NCBI RefSeq assembly: GCF_000720475.1
Contig: NZ_JOAP01000006.1
Location: 92,071-156,070 of the forward strand
Reading direction: 5' to 3'
Length of the DNA: 64,000 nt
Origin: Streptomyces aureocirculatus
Lineage (GTDB): Bacteria > Actinomycetota > Actinomycetes > Streptomycetales > Streptomycetaceae
The position numbers and the translations under genes were made by a program. Positions 11,932 through 20,653 of the stretch are shown here, piece after piece. Every line of letters begins with the position of its first letter. Within the stretch, counting starts at the first letter, position 1. The notes below the pieces were generated by a model. It saw nothing but the letters and a program-made list of their open reading frames with translations. It did not search any database and had not been told where the DNA came from.

Positions 11932-12262
11932 CCTCAGGCCCCACCCGCGCCCCGAACTAGGCCCCACCCTGGGACCGCACCTCACCCCACCGCGCCCTCC
12001 CCGGGACTGCACCCGATCGGGTCGGGAGGACGAAGCGCGGCCCCCGGGAGGGCTGGATTGCGGCGGCTCGCGGGAGCGGTGGCCTGCGCGGGCGCGCGGG
12101 CCCGCCCGGGAGGCTCCGGGGAGGGCGCCATGGCGCTCAGGCAGTGCTGGGGCTGAGCAGTGCTGGAGTAGTGCTGGGGCGGTGCTGGGGGTGGCGCTCG
12201 GGTAAATCCACACTTCCCGGGTGGGCAAGCGCTCCCGCCCAGGAGCAAGCACAGTGGGAGTC

Positions 12263-13333
12263 ATGACTGTGACGTCGTCCTCCACCTACCGTGAGCAGCC
12301 CGGTCGCATCATGTCCCGCGAGATGGCCGAGCAGCCCGATGTCCTGCGGCGGCTCCTCGGCACCGGCGCCCCGAAGATCCGCGAGACCGCCGCCCGGGTC
12401 GCCGCCCGCAGCCCCCGCTTCGTGCTGCTCACCGCCCGCGGCACCTCGGACAACGCCGCCCTGTACGCCAAGTACCTTCTCGAAGTCCGCCTCGGGCTGC
12501 CCTGCGGCCTCACCTCCATGTCCACGACCACGGCCTACGGCGCCAAACCCGACCTCAGGGGCGTACTGGTCATCACCGTGAGCCAGTCCGGCGGCTCACC
12601 GGACCTGGTGGCCTCCACTCAGGCCGCCCGTGAGGCCGGCGCCCTCACCCTCGCGGTCACCAACAACCCCGACTCCCCACTGGCCGCCGTCTCCGAGCAC
12701 CACATCGATATCCTCGCGGGCCCGGAGAAGGCCCTGCCCGCCACGAAGACCTACACGGCGTCCCTGCTCGCCCTCTATCTCTTCGTCGAGGGCCTGTGCG
12801 ACGGCGACGGCGCCGCGGCACGCCCCCTGCCCGGACTCGCCGCCGACCTGCTGGCCCGCCAGCAGGAGGTCCGGACCCTCGCCGCCCGTTACCGCTTCGC
12901 CGAACGCATGGTGATCACCTCCCGCGGCTACGGCTATCCCACCGCCAAGGAAGCCGCCCTCAAACTGATGGAGACCAGCTACATCCCCGCCCTCGCCTAC
13001 TCCGGCGCCGACCTTCTGCACGGCCCCCTCGCCATGGTCGACAACATCTCGCCTGTCATCGCCGTAGTCCCGGACGGCAGAGGAGGGGAGGCGCTGCAAC
13101 CCGTCCTGGACCGGCTGCGCGGACGCGGCGCCGACCTCGTGGTCATCGGCCCCAAGCGCCAGGTCGAGCAGGCGTCCGCCGGGTTCGTCCTGCCCACGGA
13201 GGGCGTACCCGAGGAGGTCCAGCCGATCCTGGAGATCATCCCCCTGCAACTGCTCGCCCACGAGGTCACGATCGCCCGCGGCCAGGACCCGGACGCGCCG
13301 CGGGCGCTGGCGAAGGTGACGGAGACTCGGTGA
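12263..13333 (+). CDS. SIS-domain aminosugar-phosphate isomerase/deaminase family protein
   Basis: A 356-residue protein with two SIS domains (about residues 35-170 and 200-340), like the isomerase half of GlmS but with no glutaminase domain. Sugar-phosphate binding motifs are TARGTSDNAALYAKYL and SQSGGSPDLV in the first domain, and KEAALKLMETSYIPA in the second. It may deaminate, isomerise or dehydrate an aminosugar phosphate, working beside NagB. Start: ATG after GTGGGAG; the in-frame ATG 42 bp upstream lacks a ribosome site. It is divergent from nagB. No clear dre lies before it, so its regulation is uncertain. Confidence 0.85.
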   Translation: MTVTSSSTYREQPGRIMSREMAEQPDVLRRLLGTGAPKIRETAARVAARSPRFVLLTARGTSDNAALYAKYLLEVRLGLPCGLTSMSTTTAYGAKPDLRGVLVITVSQSGGSPDLVASTQAAREAGALTLAVTNNPDSPLAAVSEHHIDILAGPEKALPATKTYTASLLALYLFVEGLCDGDGAAARPLPGLAADLLARQQEVRTLAARYRFAERMVITSRGYGYPTAKEAALKLMETSYIPALAYSGADLLHGPLAMVDNISPVIAVVPDGRGGEALQPVLDRLRGRGADLVVIGPKRQVEQASAGFVLPTEGVPEEVQPILEIIPLQLLAHEVTIARGQDPDAPRALAKVTETR

Positions 13334-13403
13334 GCGGTCCGAGGGCGGGGGCCCGGCCGGGCCCGGCCGGGGTGTTCGCTCAGGCCAGTGATCAGGCCCA
13401 TGA

Positions 13404-14282
13404 TCAGGCCAGTGATCCTCCCGTCGCGTCGATCCACTGACCCGTCACCCACCGTCCGTCCGGCGAGGCGAGGAAAGCGACCACATCGGCTATGTCCTGC
13501 GTCGTTCCGACTCTGCCCAGGGCCGACATCGCCGCCGCGCCCGCCCACGCGTCCTTGTTCTCCTCACCGCGCAGCCAGGCGGCGTTGACGTCCGTGTCCA
13601 CGATGCCGGGCGCCACCGCGTTGACCGTGATGCCGCGGGGGCCGAGCACCTTGGACAGGTTCCGCGTGAAGACGTCGAGAGCACCCTTCGTCATGGCATA
13701 CGTCATGATGTCCGGCAGCACGGCCGCGTGGGAGACGCCCGACGAGATGTTGATGATGCGTCCGCCGTCCCGCAGTCGCTCCGTGCCGAGACGGGTGATG
13801 AAGTACGGAGCTCTGGCGTTCACCGCGAACAATCGGTCGTACTCCGCCTCGTCCGTGTCCGCGAACGGCCGTGACGTACCGACCCCTGCGTTGTTCACCA
13901 GGATGTCCAGGCCGTCCGCATGGGCGTCGAAGGCCGCCCACAGCGCTGCCGCGTCGCCGGGCACGCCCAGCTCCGCGCCGATCGCGAACGCGGAGCCGCC
14001 GGACCGCTCGATCGCCGCCACCGTCTCCTTCGCCGCGGCCTCGTTGCTTCCGTAGTGCACGCCGACCCGCGCGCCGTCCTGCGCCAGTCGCTCGGCGATG
14101 CCCCGCCCGATGCCCCGGCTGCCGCCCGTGACCAGAGCGGTCCTGCCGACCAGCCGTCCACCGGCCGTCCCGGCCACCGCCGCCGCACCCGTCTCCGCCG
14201 CGCCCATGTCCGCCGCACGCATGCTCGTCGTACCCGTCCCCGCTGCACGAGTCTCCGGCGTACCTGTCCCCGCTGCGCTCAT
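13404..14282 (-). CDS. SDR-family oxidoreductase
   Basis: A 292-residue short-chain dehydrogenase. The nucleotide motif is ALVTGGSRGIGRG, the catalytic triad is Ser in INISSGVSHA with Tyr and Lys in TYAMTKGALD, and the NNAG motif reads ILVNNAGVGT. The first ~40 residues are low-complexity repeats (AAGTGT, AADMGAAETG) from imperfect DNA repeats; a start at one of the internal Met codons would give the usual ~250 residues. It is divergent from a TetR gene with two shared operators, so the TetR protein probably controls it. The substrate is unknown. Confidence 0.88.
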   Translation of the reverse strand: MSAAGTGTPETRAAGTGTTSMRAADMGAAETGAAAVAGTAGGRLVGRTALVTGGSRGIGRGIAERLAQDGARVGVHYGSNEAAAKETVAAIERSGGSAFAIGAELGVPGDAAALWAAFDAHADGLDILVNNAGVGTSRPFADTDEAEYDRLFAVNARAPYFITRLGTERLRDGGRIINISSGVSHAAVLPDIMTYAMTKGALDVFTRNLSKVLGPRGITVNAVAPGIVDTDVNAAWLRGEENKDAWAGAAAMSALGRVGTTQDIADVVAFLASPDGRWVTGQWIDATGGSLA

Positions 14283-14310
14283 GACCAGCCCCCCGTCTTC
14301 CGTCTTTCTC

Positions 14311-14322
14311 TAGCGTCCGCTA
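14311..14322. promoter_or_regulatory. TetR operator copy 1 (SDR side)
   Basis: TAGCGTCCGCTA is a dyad with 5-bp arms (TAGCG/CGCTA), 29 bp before the SDR start. A second copy lies 46 bp away, before the tetR gene. Confidence 0.65.
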
Positions 14323-14356
14323 CACAAAAACCGTACCCGACTCGCTCCCGCTTTTC

Positions 14357-14368
14357 TAGCGGGCGCTA
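14357..14368. promoter_or_regulatory. TetR operator copy 2 (tetR side)
   Basis: TAGCGGGCGCTA has the same TAGCG/CGCTA arms as the first copy; the extended form TTCTAGCGGGCGCTATAGAA is a near-palindrome. It ends 13 bp before the TetR ATG, in a position to block its own promoter. Confidence 0.7.
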
Positions 14369-14381
14369 TAGAATTTTTTCC

Positions 14382-14978
14382 ATGGCGACGAAACAGCGAG
14401 GCAGACCGCGCTCCTTCGACCGGGACACGGCCCTGGAGAAGGCCCTGCGCCAGTTCTGGGAGCACGGGTACGAGGCGACGACCGTCTCCGACCTCACCCG
14501 CGAGATGGGCATCGGAGCCCCGAGTCTGTATGCCGCCTTCGGCGACAAGCGGACCTTGTTCGAGGAGGTCCTGGTGCGTTACGCGGGCTCGTACGGTGCC
14601 TTCGGCGGTCGCGCGCTGGCGGAGGAGCCGACGGCCCGTGCCGCGATGGAGCGTGTCCTGCGCGAGGCCGCCGCGGTCTTCACCGAGCCCGGCCACCCGC
14701 ATGGCTGCATGGTCATTCACGCGGCGACCAACTGCACGACCCCGGAGATCGAGCAGACCTTGCGCGCGCAGCGCAACGCGAACATCGCGACCTTCGCGGC
14801 CCGCATCCAGCAGGGCGTCGACGCCGGGGAACTGCCCGGGGACGCGGACGCCGCGCGCCTGGCCCGCTATGTGGGCGCGGTCTTCCAAGGGCTCTCGCAG
14901 CAGTCCCGCGACGGCGCCAGCAGACAGGACCTGGACGCCGTCGTCGACCTGGCGATGCGGGGCTGGCCGACGGTCTGA
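14382..14978 (+). CDS. TetR/AcrR-family transcriptional repressor
   Basis: A 198-residue repressor: N-terminal HTH (RGRPRSFDRDTALEKALRQFW, then TTVSDLTREMGIGAPSLYAAFGDK) and an all-helical ligand domain containing a Cys-bearing stretch HGCMVIHAATNC. The pattern resembles the subgroup that controls divergent oxidoreductases. It likely binds the two TAGCG-nn-CGCTA sites in the intergenic gap and represses itself and the SDR gene. The inducing ligand cannot be read from the sequence. Confidence 0.9.
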   Translation: MATKQRGRPRSFDRDTALEKALRQFWEHGYEATTVSDLTREMGIGAPSLYAAFGDKRTLFEEVLVRYAGSYGAFGGRALAEEPTARAAMERVLREAAAVFTEPGHPHGCMVIHAATNCTTPEIEQTLRAQRNANIATFAARIQQGVDAGELPGDADAARLARYVGAVFQGLSQQSRDGASRQDLDAVVDLAMRGWPTV

Positions 14979-15189
14979 CCGGGTCACCCTCGGGTCAGTA
15001 CAGGATCGGCACGGGGTTGGCCCAGAAGTCGGCCCCGGGGCAGCTTCGGGGCGGCTTCCGGTCGCCGCCGACCGCCGCCGACCGGCTCCGGAAAACGGAC
15101 TTCGCGGCGGCGCAGCCCGAAGCGGGGACCGGAAACCCGACTGGAGGAAGATCCGACAACAAACCGCTCCCCGCACATAGACATGGGAG

Positions 15190-15205
15190 AATGGTCTAGT
15201 CCACA
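15190..15205 (+). promoter_or_regulatory. Isolated dre-like DasR site
   Basis: AATGGTCTAGTCCACA keeps 13 of 16 dre positions, as good as the nagB site. It lies in a 629-bp gap (14979-15607) between tetR and the PdtaS-like kinase, 400 bp before the kinase start. A small hairpin (CCGCTCTTC/GAAGAGCGG, 15222-15246) follows. No convincing gene starts next to it; the remaining gap is GC-rich with short GGTCCGTCCGG-type repeats. Confidence 0.5.
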
Positions 15206-15607
15206 ATGCGGGAGTAAAGCCCCGCTCTTCCCGCACAGAAGAGCGGATCGAGGAGCCGGCGCTCTCTGCCCTGACCGCGCCGGGTTCTCCCGAATCGGCG
15301 GCTGGTACCGCACATTCCGGTCGTCGATGCACCTGAAGGGCTGCGGTGTTGGGGTCGGGTTGAGGGTCCCGCCCCGGCGCCGCGGCCTGTCGGGACTCCC
15401 GGGGCCACAGTGGTCCGTCCGGGACTGCCAGGTCCGTCCGGCGCCGCGAGGTCCGTCCGGGGCCGCCAGTAGATGAAGGCACAGCCAGGACGGGCGGGCA
15501 CAGTCGAGCAGAGCTGGGCACAGGCGGATACAGCGGAGCCGCCAAGCGCAGGCAGGTACAGTCGGGGCCGCCGGGTACGGCCGGAAACGCCGGGTACGCT
15601 CGCAGAC

Positions 15608-17083
15608 GTGCCCTCCATGAACGACCTCGTACGCCAGCACACGGCCCTCGGCGACTCCGACCTCGAGTGGCTGCATCTGCTGGTCTCGGAGTGGCAACTG
15701 CTCTCCGATCTCTCCTTCGCCGACCTCGTGCTGTGGGTGCCCACGCGCGACGGCACGCGCTATGTCTCCGTCGCGCAGATGCGGCCCAACACCGGACCGA
15801 CCTCCTACCAGGACGACATGGTCGGCCACCTGGTCCCGCGCGGCCGCCGGCCGCTGCTCGACGCGGCGCTCGACGAGGGCCGCATCGTGCGCGAGGGCGA
15901 CCCGGAGTGGCGCGAAGAGGTCCCGGTGCGCGTCGAGTCCATCCCCGTGCGCAGGGAGGGGCGCGTCCTCGGAGTCATCGCCCGCAACACCAACCTCCTC
16001 ACGGTGCGCACCCCTTCGCGGCTCGAACTCACCTATTTGCAGTCGGCCTCCGACCTGGCGCAGATGATCGCCGCAGGATCGTTTCCGTTCGAGGGGCAGC
16101 AGGTCGACATGGACGCGTCCCCGCGCGTGGGCGACGGTCTGCTGCGCCTGGACGCGGACGGCGTCGTCCAGTACGCATCGCCGAACGCCCTGTCCGCGTA
16201 CCACCGTCTCGGACTCGCCGCCGACCTCGTGGGGCACCACCTCGGCACGGCCACCGCCGAACTCGCTCCCTCCAGGGGCCCGGTGGACGAGGCCCTGACC
16301 AAGCTCGCCAGCGGCTGGGCACCCCGCGAGTTCGAGATCGAGGGCGGCGACGGCGTGATCCAGTTGCGTGCCATCCCGCTCAAGCCCAAGGGGCCGCGGA
16401 TCGGTTCGCTGGTGCTGCTGCGGGACGTTACGGAACTACGCCGCCGAGAGCGTGAGTTGATCACCAAGGACGCCACCATCCGGGAGATCCACCACCGGGT
16501 GAAGAACAACCTCCAGACGGTCGCGGCACTGCTGAGGCTTCAGGCGCGCCGCATCGACTCCGTCTCCGGGCGCGAGGCCCTGGAGGAGGCGGTGCGCCGG
16601 GTGGGCTCGATCGCGATCGTCCACGAGACACTGTCCCAGAACCTGGACGAGCGGGTGGAGTTCGACGAGATCGCCGACCGCGTCCTCGCCATGGTCGCGG
16701 AGATCTCGCCCGGTACGGTGACGGGCCGGCGCACCGGACGCTTCGGCATTCTCGACGCCGAAGTCGCGACGCCGCTGTCGATGGTGCTTACGGAGATCCT
16801 GCAGAACGCCCTGGAGCACGGCTTCGCGCAGGGGGACACGGGCAGCGTCGAGGTCTCCGCGGTCCGCGGCGGCACCGCGAAGGAGGCCCGGCTCCTGATC
16901 ACCGTCCATGACGACGGGGTCGGCCTGCCCGCCGGCTTCGACCCGCATCGCTCGGGCAACCTGGGCCTGCAAATCGTGCGCACCCTCGTCGAGGGCGAGC
17001 TGGGCGGCACGTTCGACATGGTCAGGGCGCCGGAACGGGGCACTCGGGTGGTTCTCGACATTCCGGTGCGCGGCGACAAGTAG
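15608..17083 (+). CDS. PdtaS-like sensor histidine kinase (GAF-PAS-HisKA_2)
   Basis: A 491-residue soluble kinase. It has an N-terminal GAF-like domain (about 15-150), a PAS domain (about 175-275), a HisKA_2 dimerisation domain with phospho-acceptor His in REIHHRVKNNLQTVAALLR near residue 296, and a C-terminal HATPase with NALEHGF (N-box) and DDGVGLPAGF (G1). No membrane segment is present. PdtaS-type kinases phosphorylate PdtaR, an RNA-binding ANTAR regulator usually encoded elsewhere. GTG at 15608 is chosen; the in-frame ATG at 15617 is nearly equivalent. It converges on wblE. Confidence 0.9.
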   Translation: MPSMNDLVRQHTALGDSDLEWLHLLVSEWQLLSDLSFADLVLWVPTRDGTRYVSVAQMRPNTGPTSYQDDMVGHLVPRGRRPLLDAALDEGRIVREGDPEWREEVPVRVESIPVRREGRVLGVIARNTNLLTVRTPSRLELTYLQSASDLAQMIAAGSFPFEGQQVDMDASPRVGDGLLRLDADGVVQYASPNALSAYHRLGLAADLVGHHLGTATAELAPSRGPVDEALTKLASGWAPREFEIEGGDGVIQLRAIPLKPKGPRIGSLVLLRDVTELRRRERELITKDATIREIHHRVKNNLQTVAALLRLQARRIDSVSGREALEEAVRRVGSIAIVHETLSQNLDERVEFDEIADRVLAMVAEISPGTVTGRRTGRFGILDAEVATPLSMVLTEILQNALEHGFAQGDTGSVEVSAVRGGTAKEARLLITVHDDGVGLPAGFDPHRSGNLGLQIVRTLVEGELGGTFDMVRAPERGTRVVLDIPVRGDK

Positions 17084-17238
17084 CCGACACCGACCCCTCG
17101 GGGCCTTTTGAGGAGCAGATGGTGGCGGTCGCAAACGGCCGCCACGGTGACGGTATGTGAACGTCCCGGCCACGCGCGCAGTAGAACCCACGGCAATACG
17201 CACTGCGAAAGGCACACAGGGAGCGCAGCAGTCAGCAC

Positions 17239-17279
17239 AGCAAGAAGCCCCGGACCGGGTAGGTCAGGGGCTTCTTGCT
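17239..17279. terminator. Terminator between the PdtaS-like gene and wblE
   Basis: A perfect 13-bp stem AGCAAGAAGCCCC (17239-17251) with 17267-17279 and a 15-base loop, in the 328-bp convergent gap. Nothing else is seen in that gap. Confidence 0.85.
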
Positions 17280-17411
17280 CACGTTGCGATGCGCATCGGG
17301 GGGTACTGCGCGGCTGCGGCTCGGGGGCGGGGGTTGCGTACGCGCTGTCTACGGATGAACACCGTCAGGCACACGCGCCGCCAAGCTCGGGCTCGTAAGG
17401 GGGCGTGGGCG

Positions 17412-17669
17412 TCAGGCGCTGGCCTGGCGCGCCCGGTTGCGGGCGGCGCGGCGCTTCATTGCGCGGCGCTCGTCCTCGCTGAGGCCACCCCAGACGCCGG
17501 AGTCCTGGCCGGACTCGAGCGCCCACTGCAGGCACTGCTCCATGACGGGGCAGCGACGGCATACGGCCTTGGCTTCCTCGATCTGCAGCAGCGCAGGACC
17601 GGTGTTGCCGATGGGGAAGAACAGCTCGGGGTCTTCCTCGCGGCAAACGGCGTTGTGACGCCAGTCCAT
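17412..17669 (-). CDS. wblE: WhiB-like iron-sulfur regulator WblE
   Basis: An 85-residue Wbl protein with the four [4Fe-4S] cysteines at C9, C37, C40 and C46, the GVWGG turn at residues 57-61, and a basic C-terminal tail (RRAMKRRAARNRARQ). Wbl proteins bind region 4 of the primary sigma factor and steer promoter choice in development and stress. Length, sequence and position beside a PdtaS-type kinase match WblE of S. coelicolor. The ATG follows AAGGAGAGG with 8-base spacing. A 319-bp leader and promoter region separates it from the next gene upstream. Confidence 0.95.
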   Translation of the reverse strand: MDWRHNAVCREEDPELFFPIGNTGPALLQIEEAKAVCRRCPVMEQCLQWALESGQDSGVWGGLSEDERRAMKRRAARNRARQASA

Positions 17670-17948
17670 GGCTGCTACCTCTCCTTGGTCATACATGAAG
17701 ATTGCTTGTGAATGTGAACGCTTTCACGAATCCCCCCGCGCGGGAAGGGCCGACTCCCAGTTGCCTGGTGTGGACCTTGTGGTGAGAGGAGGGGTTCTGG
17801 CGATTTGTAGAGGCCGGTGTTGCGGGCCGTCCCGATCGCCATGTAGAGATTCGCAAACCTCGGCGACGGATACAACCCCTTCCGGAAAGTTTTTTTTGAT
17901 TCCTCGGTGTCGACTGAGTCACAGCCGTACTTCCATGGGGTGGATCCT

Positions 17949-17981
17949 GGCCTAAACGTTCGAGTGAAAGGACTTTAGGCC
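17949..17981. promoter_or_regulatory. 8-bp inverted repeat in the wblE upstream region
   Basis: GGCCTAAA and TTTAGGCC are separated by 17 bases, directly after the stop of the diacylglycerol-kinase-like gene and 280 bp before wblE on the same strand. It may be a weak terminator of the upstream gene or a regulator site for wblE. The rest of the 319-bp gap is less GC-rich than its surroundings, as expected of a promoter region. Confidence 0.4.
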
Positions 17982-17988
17982 CTTCCAC

Positions 17989-18957
17989 TCACACAATCAC
18001 ACGCAGTGCACGGCGTACGCCTGTGAACGTCACGCTCGTCCGCAGCCCCAGGTGGTCGCCGTCCATCTGAAGGGGCAGGGGCACCTTCGAATGCAAGGTG
18101 AAGTCCGTCAGGTCGTGCAGCGCCACCGCGTTCTTTCCGTGCGGTCCGCGCTCGGGCGTCGAGCGCAGCAACTGCGTGCCGTACCGGGCCACCGAAGCGG
18201 TCGAGAGCCGCTTGAGACCGAGCACGTCCAGGCCCGTGTCGAAGGACGCCTTCGGAGACGCGTACAACGGACGATTGCCCAGGTAGGACCAGGGGGAGGT
18301 GTTGCAGACTATGGACATCACGAGGTCGGTGACCGGCTGTTCGCCTGCCCGCTCCAGCGTGATCGAACCGTGCCGGCGGTCGCTCTCGCCGAGGAATTGG
18401 CGTACTACCTGGCGCACGTAGAGGGCGTGCGTCGAGCGCTTGCCGCGCTCCCGGTGCTGCTCGACCCGGCCCACCACGCCGGCGTCGAATCCCAGCCCCG
18501 CCGCGAACGTGAACCAGCGCGGCGGCACCGCTTCGTCCTCCGTGCCCGGGGTGCCCGAGACCCGGCCGAGGCTCACTGTCCGTCCGCTTCCCTCACGCAG
18601 CGCGTCCAGAATGGCGCCGGTCGCCTCGACGGCGTCGTTCGGCAGCCCCAGGGCGCGGGCGAACACATTGGTCGAACCCCCGGGGACCACGGCGAGGCGG
18701 GGCAGGTTCTCCGGAGAGGGGCCGTTGTGCAGCAGACCGTTGACGACTTCGTTGACGGTGCCGTCGCCGCCGAGGGCCACGACCAGCTCGATGTCCTCGC
18801 TCTCCGCGGCCTGCCTGCCGAGGTCGCGGGCGTGACCGCGGTACTCCGTAGTGACCGCTTCCAGCTTCATCTCGCTCGCGAGGGCGTGGATCAGTACGTC
18901 ACGGGTGCGCGCACTGGTAGTAGTAGCCGCCGGGTTGACCACGAGAAGTGCACGCAT
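17989..18957 (-). CDS. Diacylglycerol kinase catalytic-domain (YegS/DgkB-like) lipid kinase
   Basis: A 322-residue protein with the diacylglycerol-kinase/sphingosine-kinase fold. The N-terminal LLVVNPAATTTSAR, the nucleotide loop VVALGGDGTVNEVVNGLL and the downstream VVPGGSTNVFARALGLP are all present. The family phosphorylates lipid hydroxyls using ATP and may recycle diacylglycerol or make phosphatidic-acid-like lipids at the inner membrane. The start is the ATG of MRALLVVNPAA; upstream in-frame sequence is low-complexity and overlaps the promoter of the divergent small membrane protein gene. Confidence 0.9.
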   Translation of the reverse strand: MRALLVVNPAATTTSARTRDVLIHALASEMKLEAVTTEYRGHARDLGRQAAESEDIELVVALGGDGTVNEVVNGLLHNGPSPENLPRLAVVPGGSTNVFARALGLPNDAVEATGAILDALREGSGRTVSLGRVSGTPGTEDEAVPPRWFTFAAGLGFDAGVVGRVEQHRERGKRSTHALYVRQVVRQFLGESDRRHGSITLERAGEQPVTDLVMSIVCNTSPWSYLGNRPLYASPKASFDTGLDVLGLKRLSTASVARYGTQLLRSTPERGPHGKNAVALHDLTDFTLHSKVPLPLQMDGDHLGLRTSVTFTGVRRALRVIV

Positions 18958-19059
18958 GCGCAGCAGACTACCTAGCGGTCTGTACCTGGCCCAGACCGAG
19001 GTCTTGCGCGGACCCCACCGAGGTGCCGGGCTCCGGATGCCCGGGGCTACCCTCGATGC

Positions 19060-19512
19060 GTGAGCACTGAGCCGAAGACCACCCCCGAAGCCCCCGCGTC
19101 GGGCCCCCGCCCCGGGCGCCTCACGGCCGCCGCGGCGCTCACCGCGCTGGAGGGCCTGGCCCTCGTCGTCGGCGGTGCCTACATGCTCGTGATGGGCCTC
19201 GCGGGCGAACCCGACAACCCGCGGCAGGCGACGACGGGCGGCATCACGCTGCTCGTCCTCGCGCTCCTTCCGCTGCTCGCCGCGCGCGGGCTGCTCCGGC
19301 TGCGCCGCTGGGCGCGGGGGCCGGCCATCATCACGCAGATCATGGCGCTGCCCGTGGCCTGGCAGTTGCTCCAGGCGGACAGCGCGATGATCCCCGGCGG
19401 CATCGCGCTCGCCGGGGTCGCGGTCGCCACGCTCGTCCTGCTCGTCAACCCCGCGACGACCGAGGCGCTCGGCATCACCGGCCCCGGCAGTGCACAAGAG
19501 GGCGGCAAGTAG
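19060..19512 (+). CDS. Small four-helix membrane protein, unknown function
   Basis: A 150-residue protein with a Pro-rich N-terminal tail and four predicted transmembrane helices (about 22-50, 60-80, 88-105 and 112-132). No catalytic motif is visible. It starts at GTG, divergent from the lipid kinase gene. It looks like the many conserved actinobacterial integral membrane proteins of unknown role. Confidence 0.75.
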   Translation: MSTEPKTTPEAPASGPRPGRLTAAAALTALEGLALVVGGAYMLVMGLAGEPDNPRQATTGGITLLVLALLPLLAARGLLRLRRWARGPAIITQIMALPVAWQLLQADSAMIPGGIALAGVAVATLVLLVNPATTEALGITGPGSAQEGGK

Positions 19513-19568
19513 CTCCCATCGAAAAGGCGTGCGGTGGTGTCGCCTCCGCGTGCGGGGGTGACGAACGG

Positions 19569-19602
19569 CTGAGGGCGGCGAGGAAGACCTCGCCGCCCTC
19601 AG
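19569..19602. terminator. Bidirectional terminator downstream of sigH
   Basis: A perfect 15-bp stem CTGAGGGCGGCGAGG (19569-19583) with 19588-19602 around an AAGA loop, between two converging genes. Confidence 0.9.
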
Positions 19603-19654
19603 CGCCGCTCTGCGGCGGCAACCTGTTCGGGAAGCCGACCCGCTCGGGAGGCGC

Positions 19655-20653
19655 TCACTCCTCCACAAGGAGCTTCTCGCGCAACTGCGCGAGGGTGCGG
19701 GCCAGCAGCCGCGACACGTGCATCTGCGAGATGCCGACCTCCTGCGCGATCTGCGACTGCGTCATGTTCCCGAAGAACCGCAGCAGCAGGATCCGCTTCT
19801 CGCGCGGCGGCAGGTCCTCCAGGAGCGGTTTGAGGGACTCGCGGTACTCGACGCCCTCCAGGGCCTCGTCCTCGGCGCCGAGGGTGTCCGCGACGGCCGG
19901 TGACTCGTCGTCCGTGTCCGGGACGTCGAGCGACAGCGTGGAGTAGGCGTTGGCCGACTCCAGGCCCTCCAGGACCTCCTCTTCGGAGATCGCCAGTTTC
20001 TCCGCCAGCTCGTGCACCGTGGGGGAGCGGCCGTGCAACTGGGAAAGCTCGGCCGTCGCCGTGGTCAGGGCCAGGCGCAGCTCCTGAAGACGCCGCGGCA
20101 CCCGCACCGCCCAGCCCTTGTCGCGGAAGTGGCGCTTGATCTCACCGACGACCGTCGGGGTGGCGTACGTGGAGAACTCCACGCCACGGTCCGGGTCGAA
20201 GCGGTCCACCGACTTGATCAGGCCGATCGTGGCGACCTGGGTCAGATCGTCCAGAGGCTCGCCTCTGTTGCGGAAGCGGCGCGCCAGGTGCTCCACGAGC
20301 GGCAGATGCATGCGGACGAGCTGATTGCGCAGCTCCGCGTACTCCGGGCTGCCGTCATTCAGCGAGCGCAGGTTCACGAACATCGCTCGCGCGCCGCTGC
20401 GGTCCCGTGGATCGTGCCGGCTGTGCTGCTCGTGCTCGCTCATCGTCCCGCCCGTCGGTGGACCCGGCTGCTCCGGATCCTGTGGGTGCGGCCTCGCCTG
20501 CTGCTCGGGGATGCCGCCCGGGGCGGCAGGCCCCGGCTGCATCGGACCGCGCCCGGTGGCCGGACGCGTGCCGCCCCTGCCGCGGGCGGGCAGACCGTGT
20601 GTGTCACGTGTGCCGCGCTCGTCGTCCCGCACCGGCCCGTCCCCGTTCCTCAC
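19655..20653 (-). CDS. sigH: SigB/SigF-family stress sigma factor SigH
   Basis: A 332-residue sigma factor. Region 2 (QVATIGLIKSVDRFDPDRGV, FSTYATPTVVGEIKRHFRDK) and region 4 (PPREKRILLLRFFGN, then the HTH MTQSQIAQEVGISQMHVSRL) are complete; region 1.1 is absent. The GTG start overlaps the anti-sigma stop by 4 bp (GTGA), giving a ~70-residue Pro/Gly/Arg-rich N-terminal extension. A second start, ATG at 20443 (MSEHEQHSRHD), gives a standard-sized sigma. S. coelicolor SigH is also made in several sizes, so both starts may be used. The family acts in osmotic stress and aerial development and is held off by the upstream anti-sigma factor. Confidence 0.92.
   Translation of the reverse strand: MRNGDGPVRDDERGTRDTHGLPARGRGGTRPATGRGPMQPGPAAPGGIPEQQARPHPQDPEQPGPPTGGTMSEHEQHSRHDPRDRSGARAMFVNLRSLNDGSPEYAELRNQLVRMHLPLVEHLARRFRNRGEPLDDLTQVATIGLIKSVDRFDPDRGVEFSTYATPTVVGEIKRHFRDKGWAVRVPRRLQELRLALTTATAELSQLHGRSPTVHELAEKLAISEEEVLEGLESANAYSTLSLDVPDTDDESPAVADTLGAEDEALEGVEYRESLKPLLEDLPPREKRILLLRFFGNMTQSQIAQEVGISQMHVSRLLARTLAQLREKLLVEE

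Noticed and set aside
17189..17400. Small coding gene between the PdtaS-like kinase and wblE genes
   Set aside because: Frames there lack starts with ribosome sites and run through the terminator hairpin.
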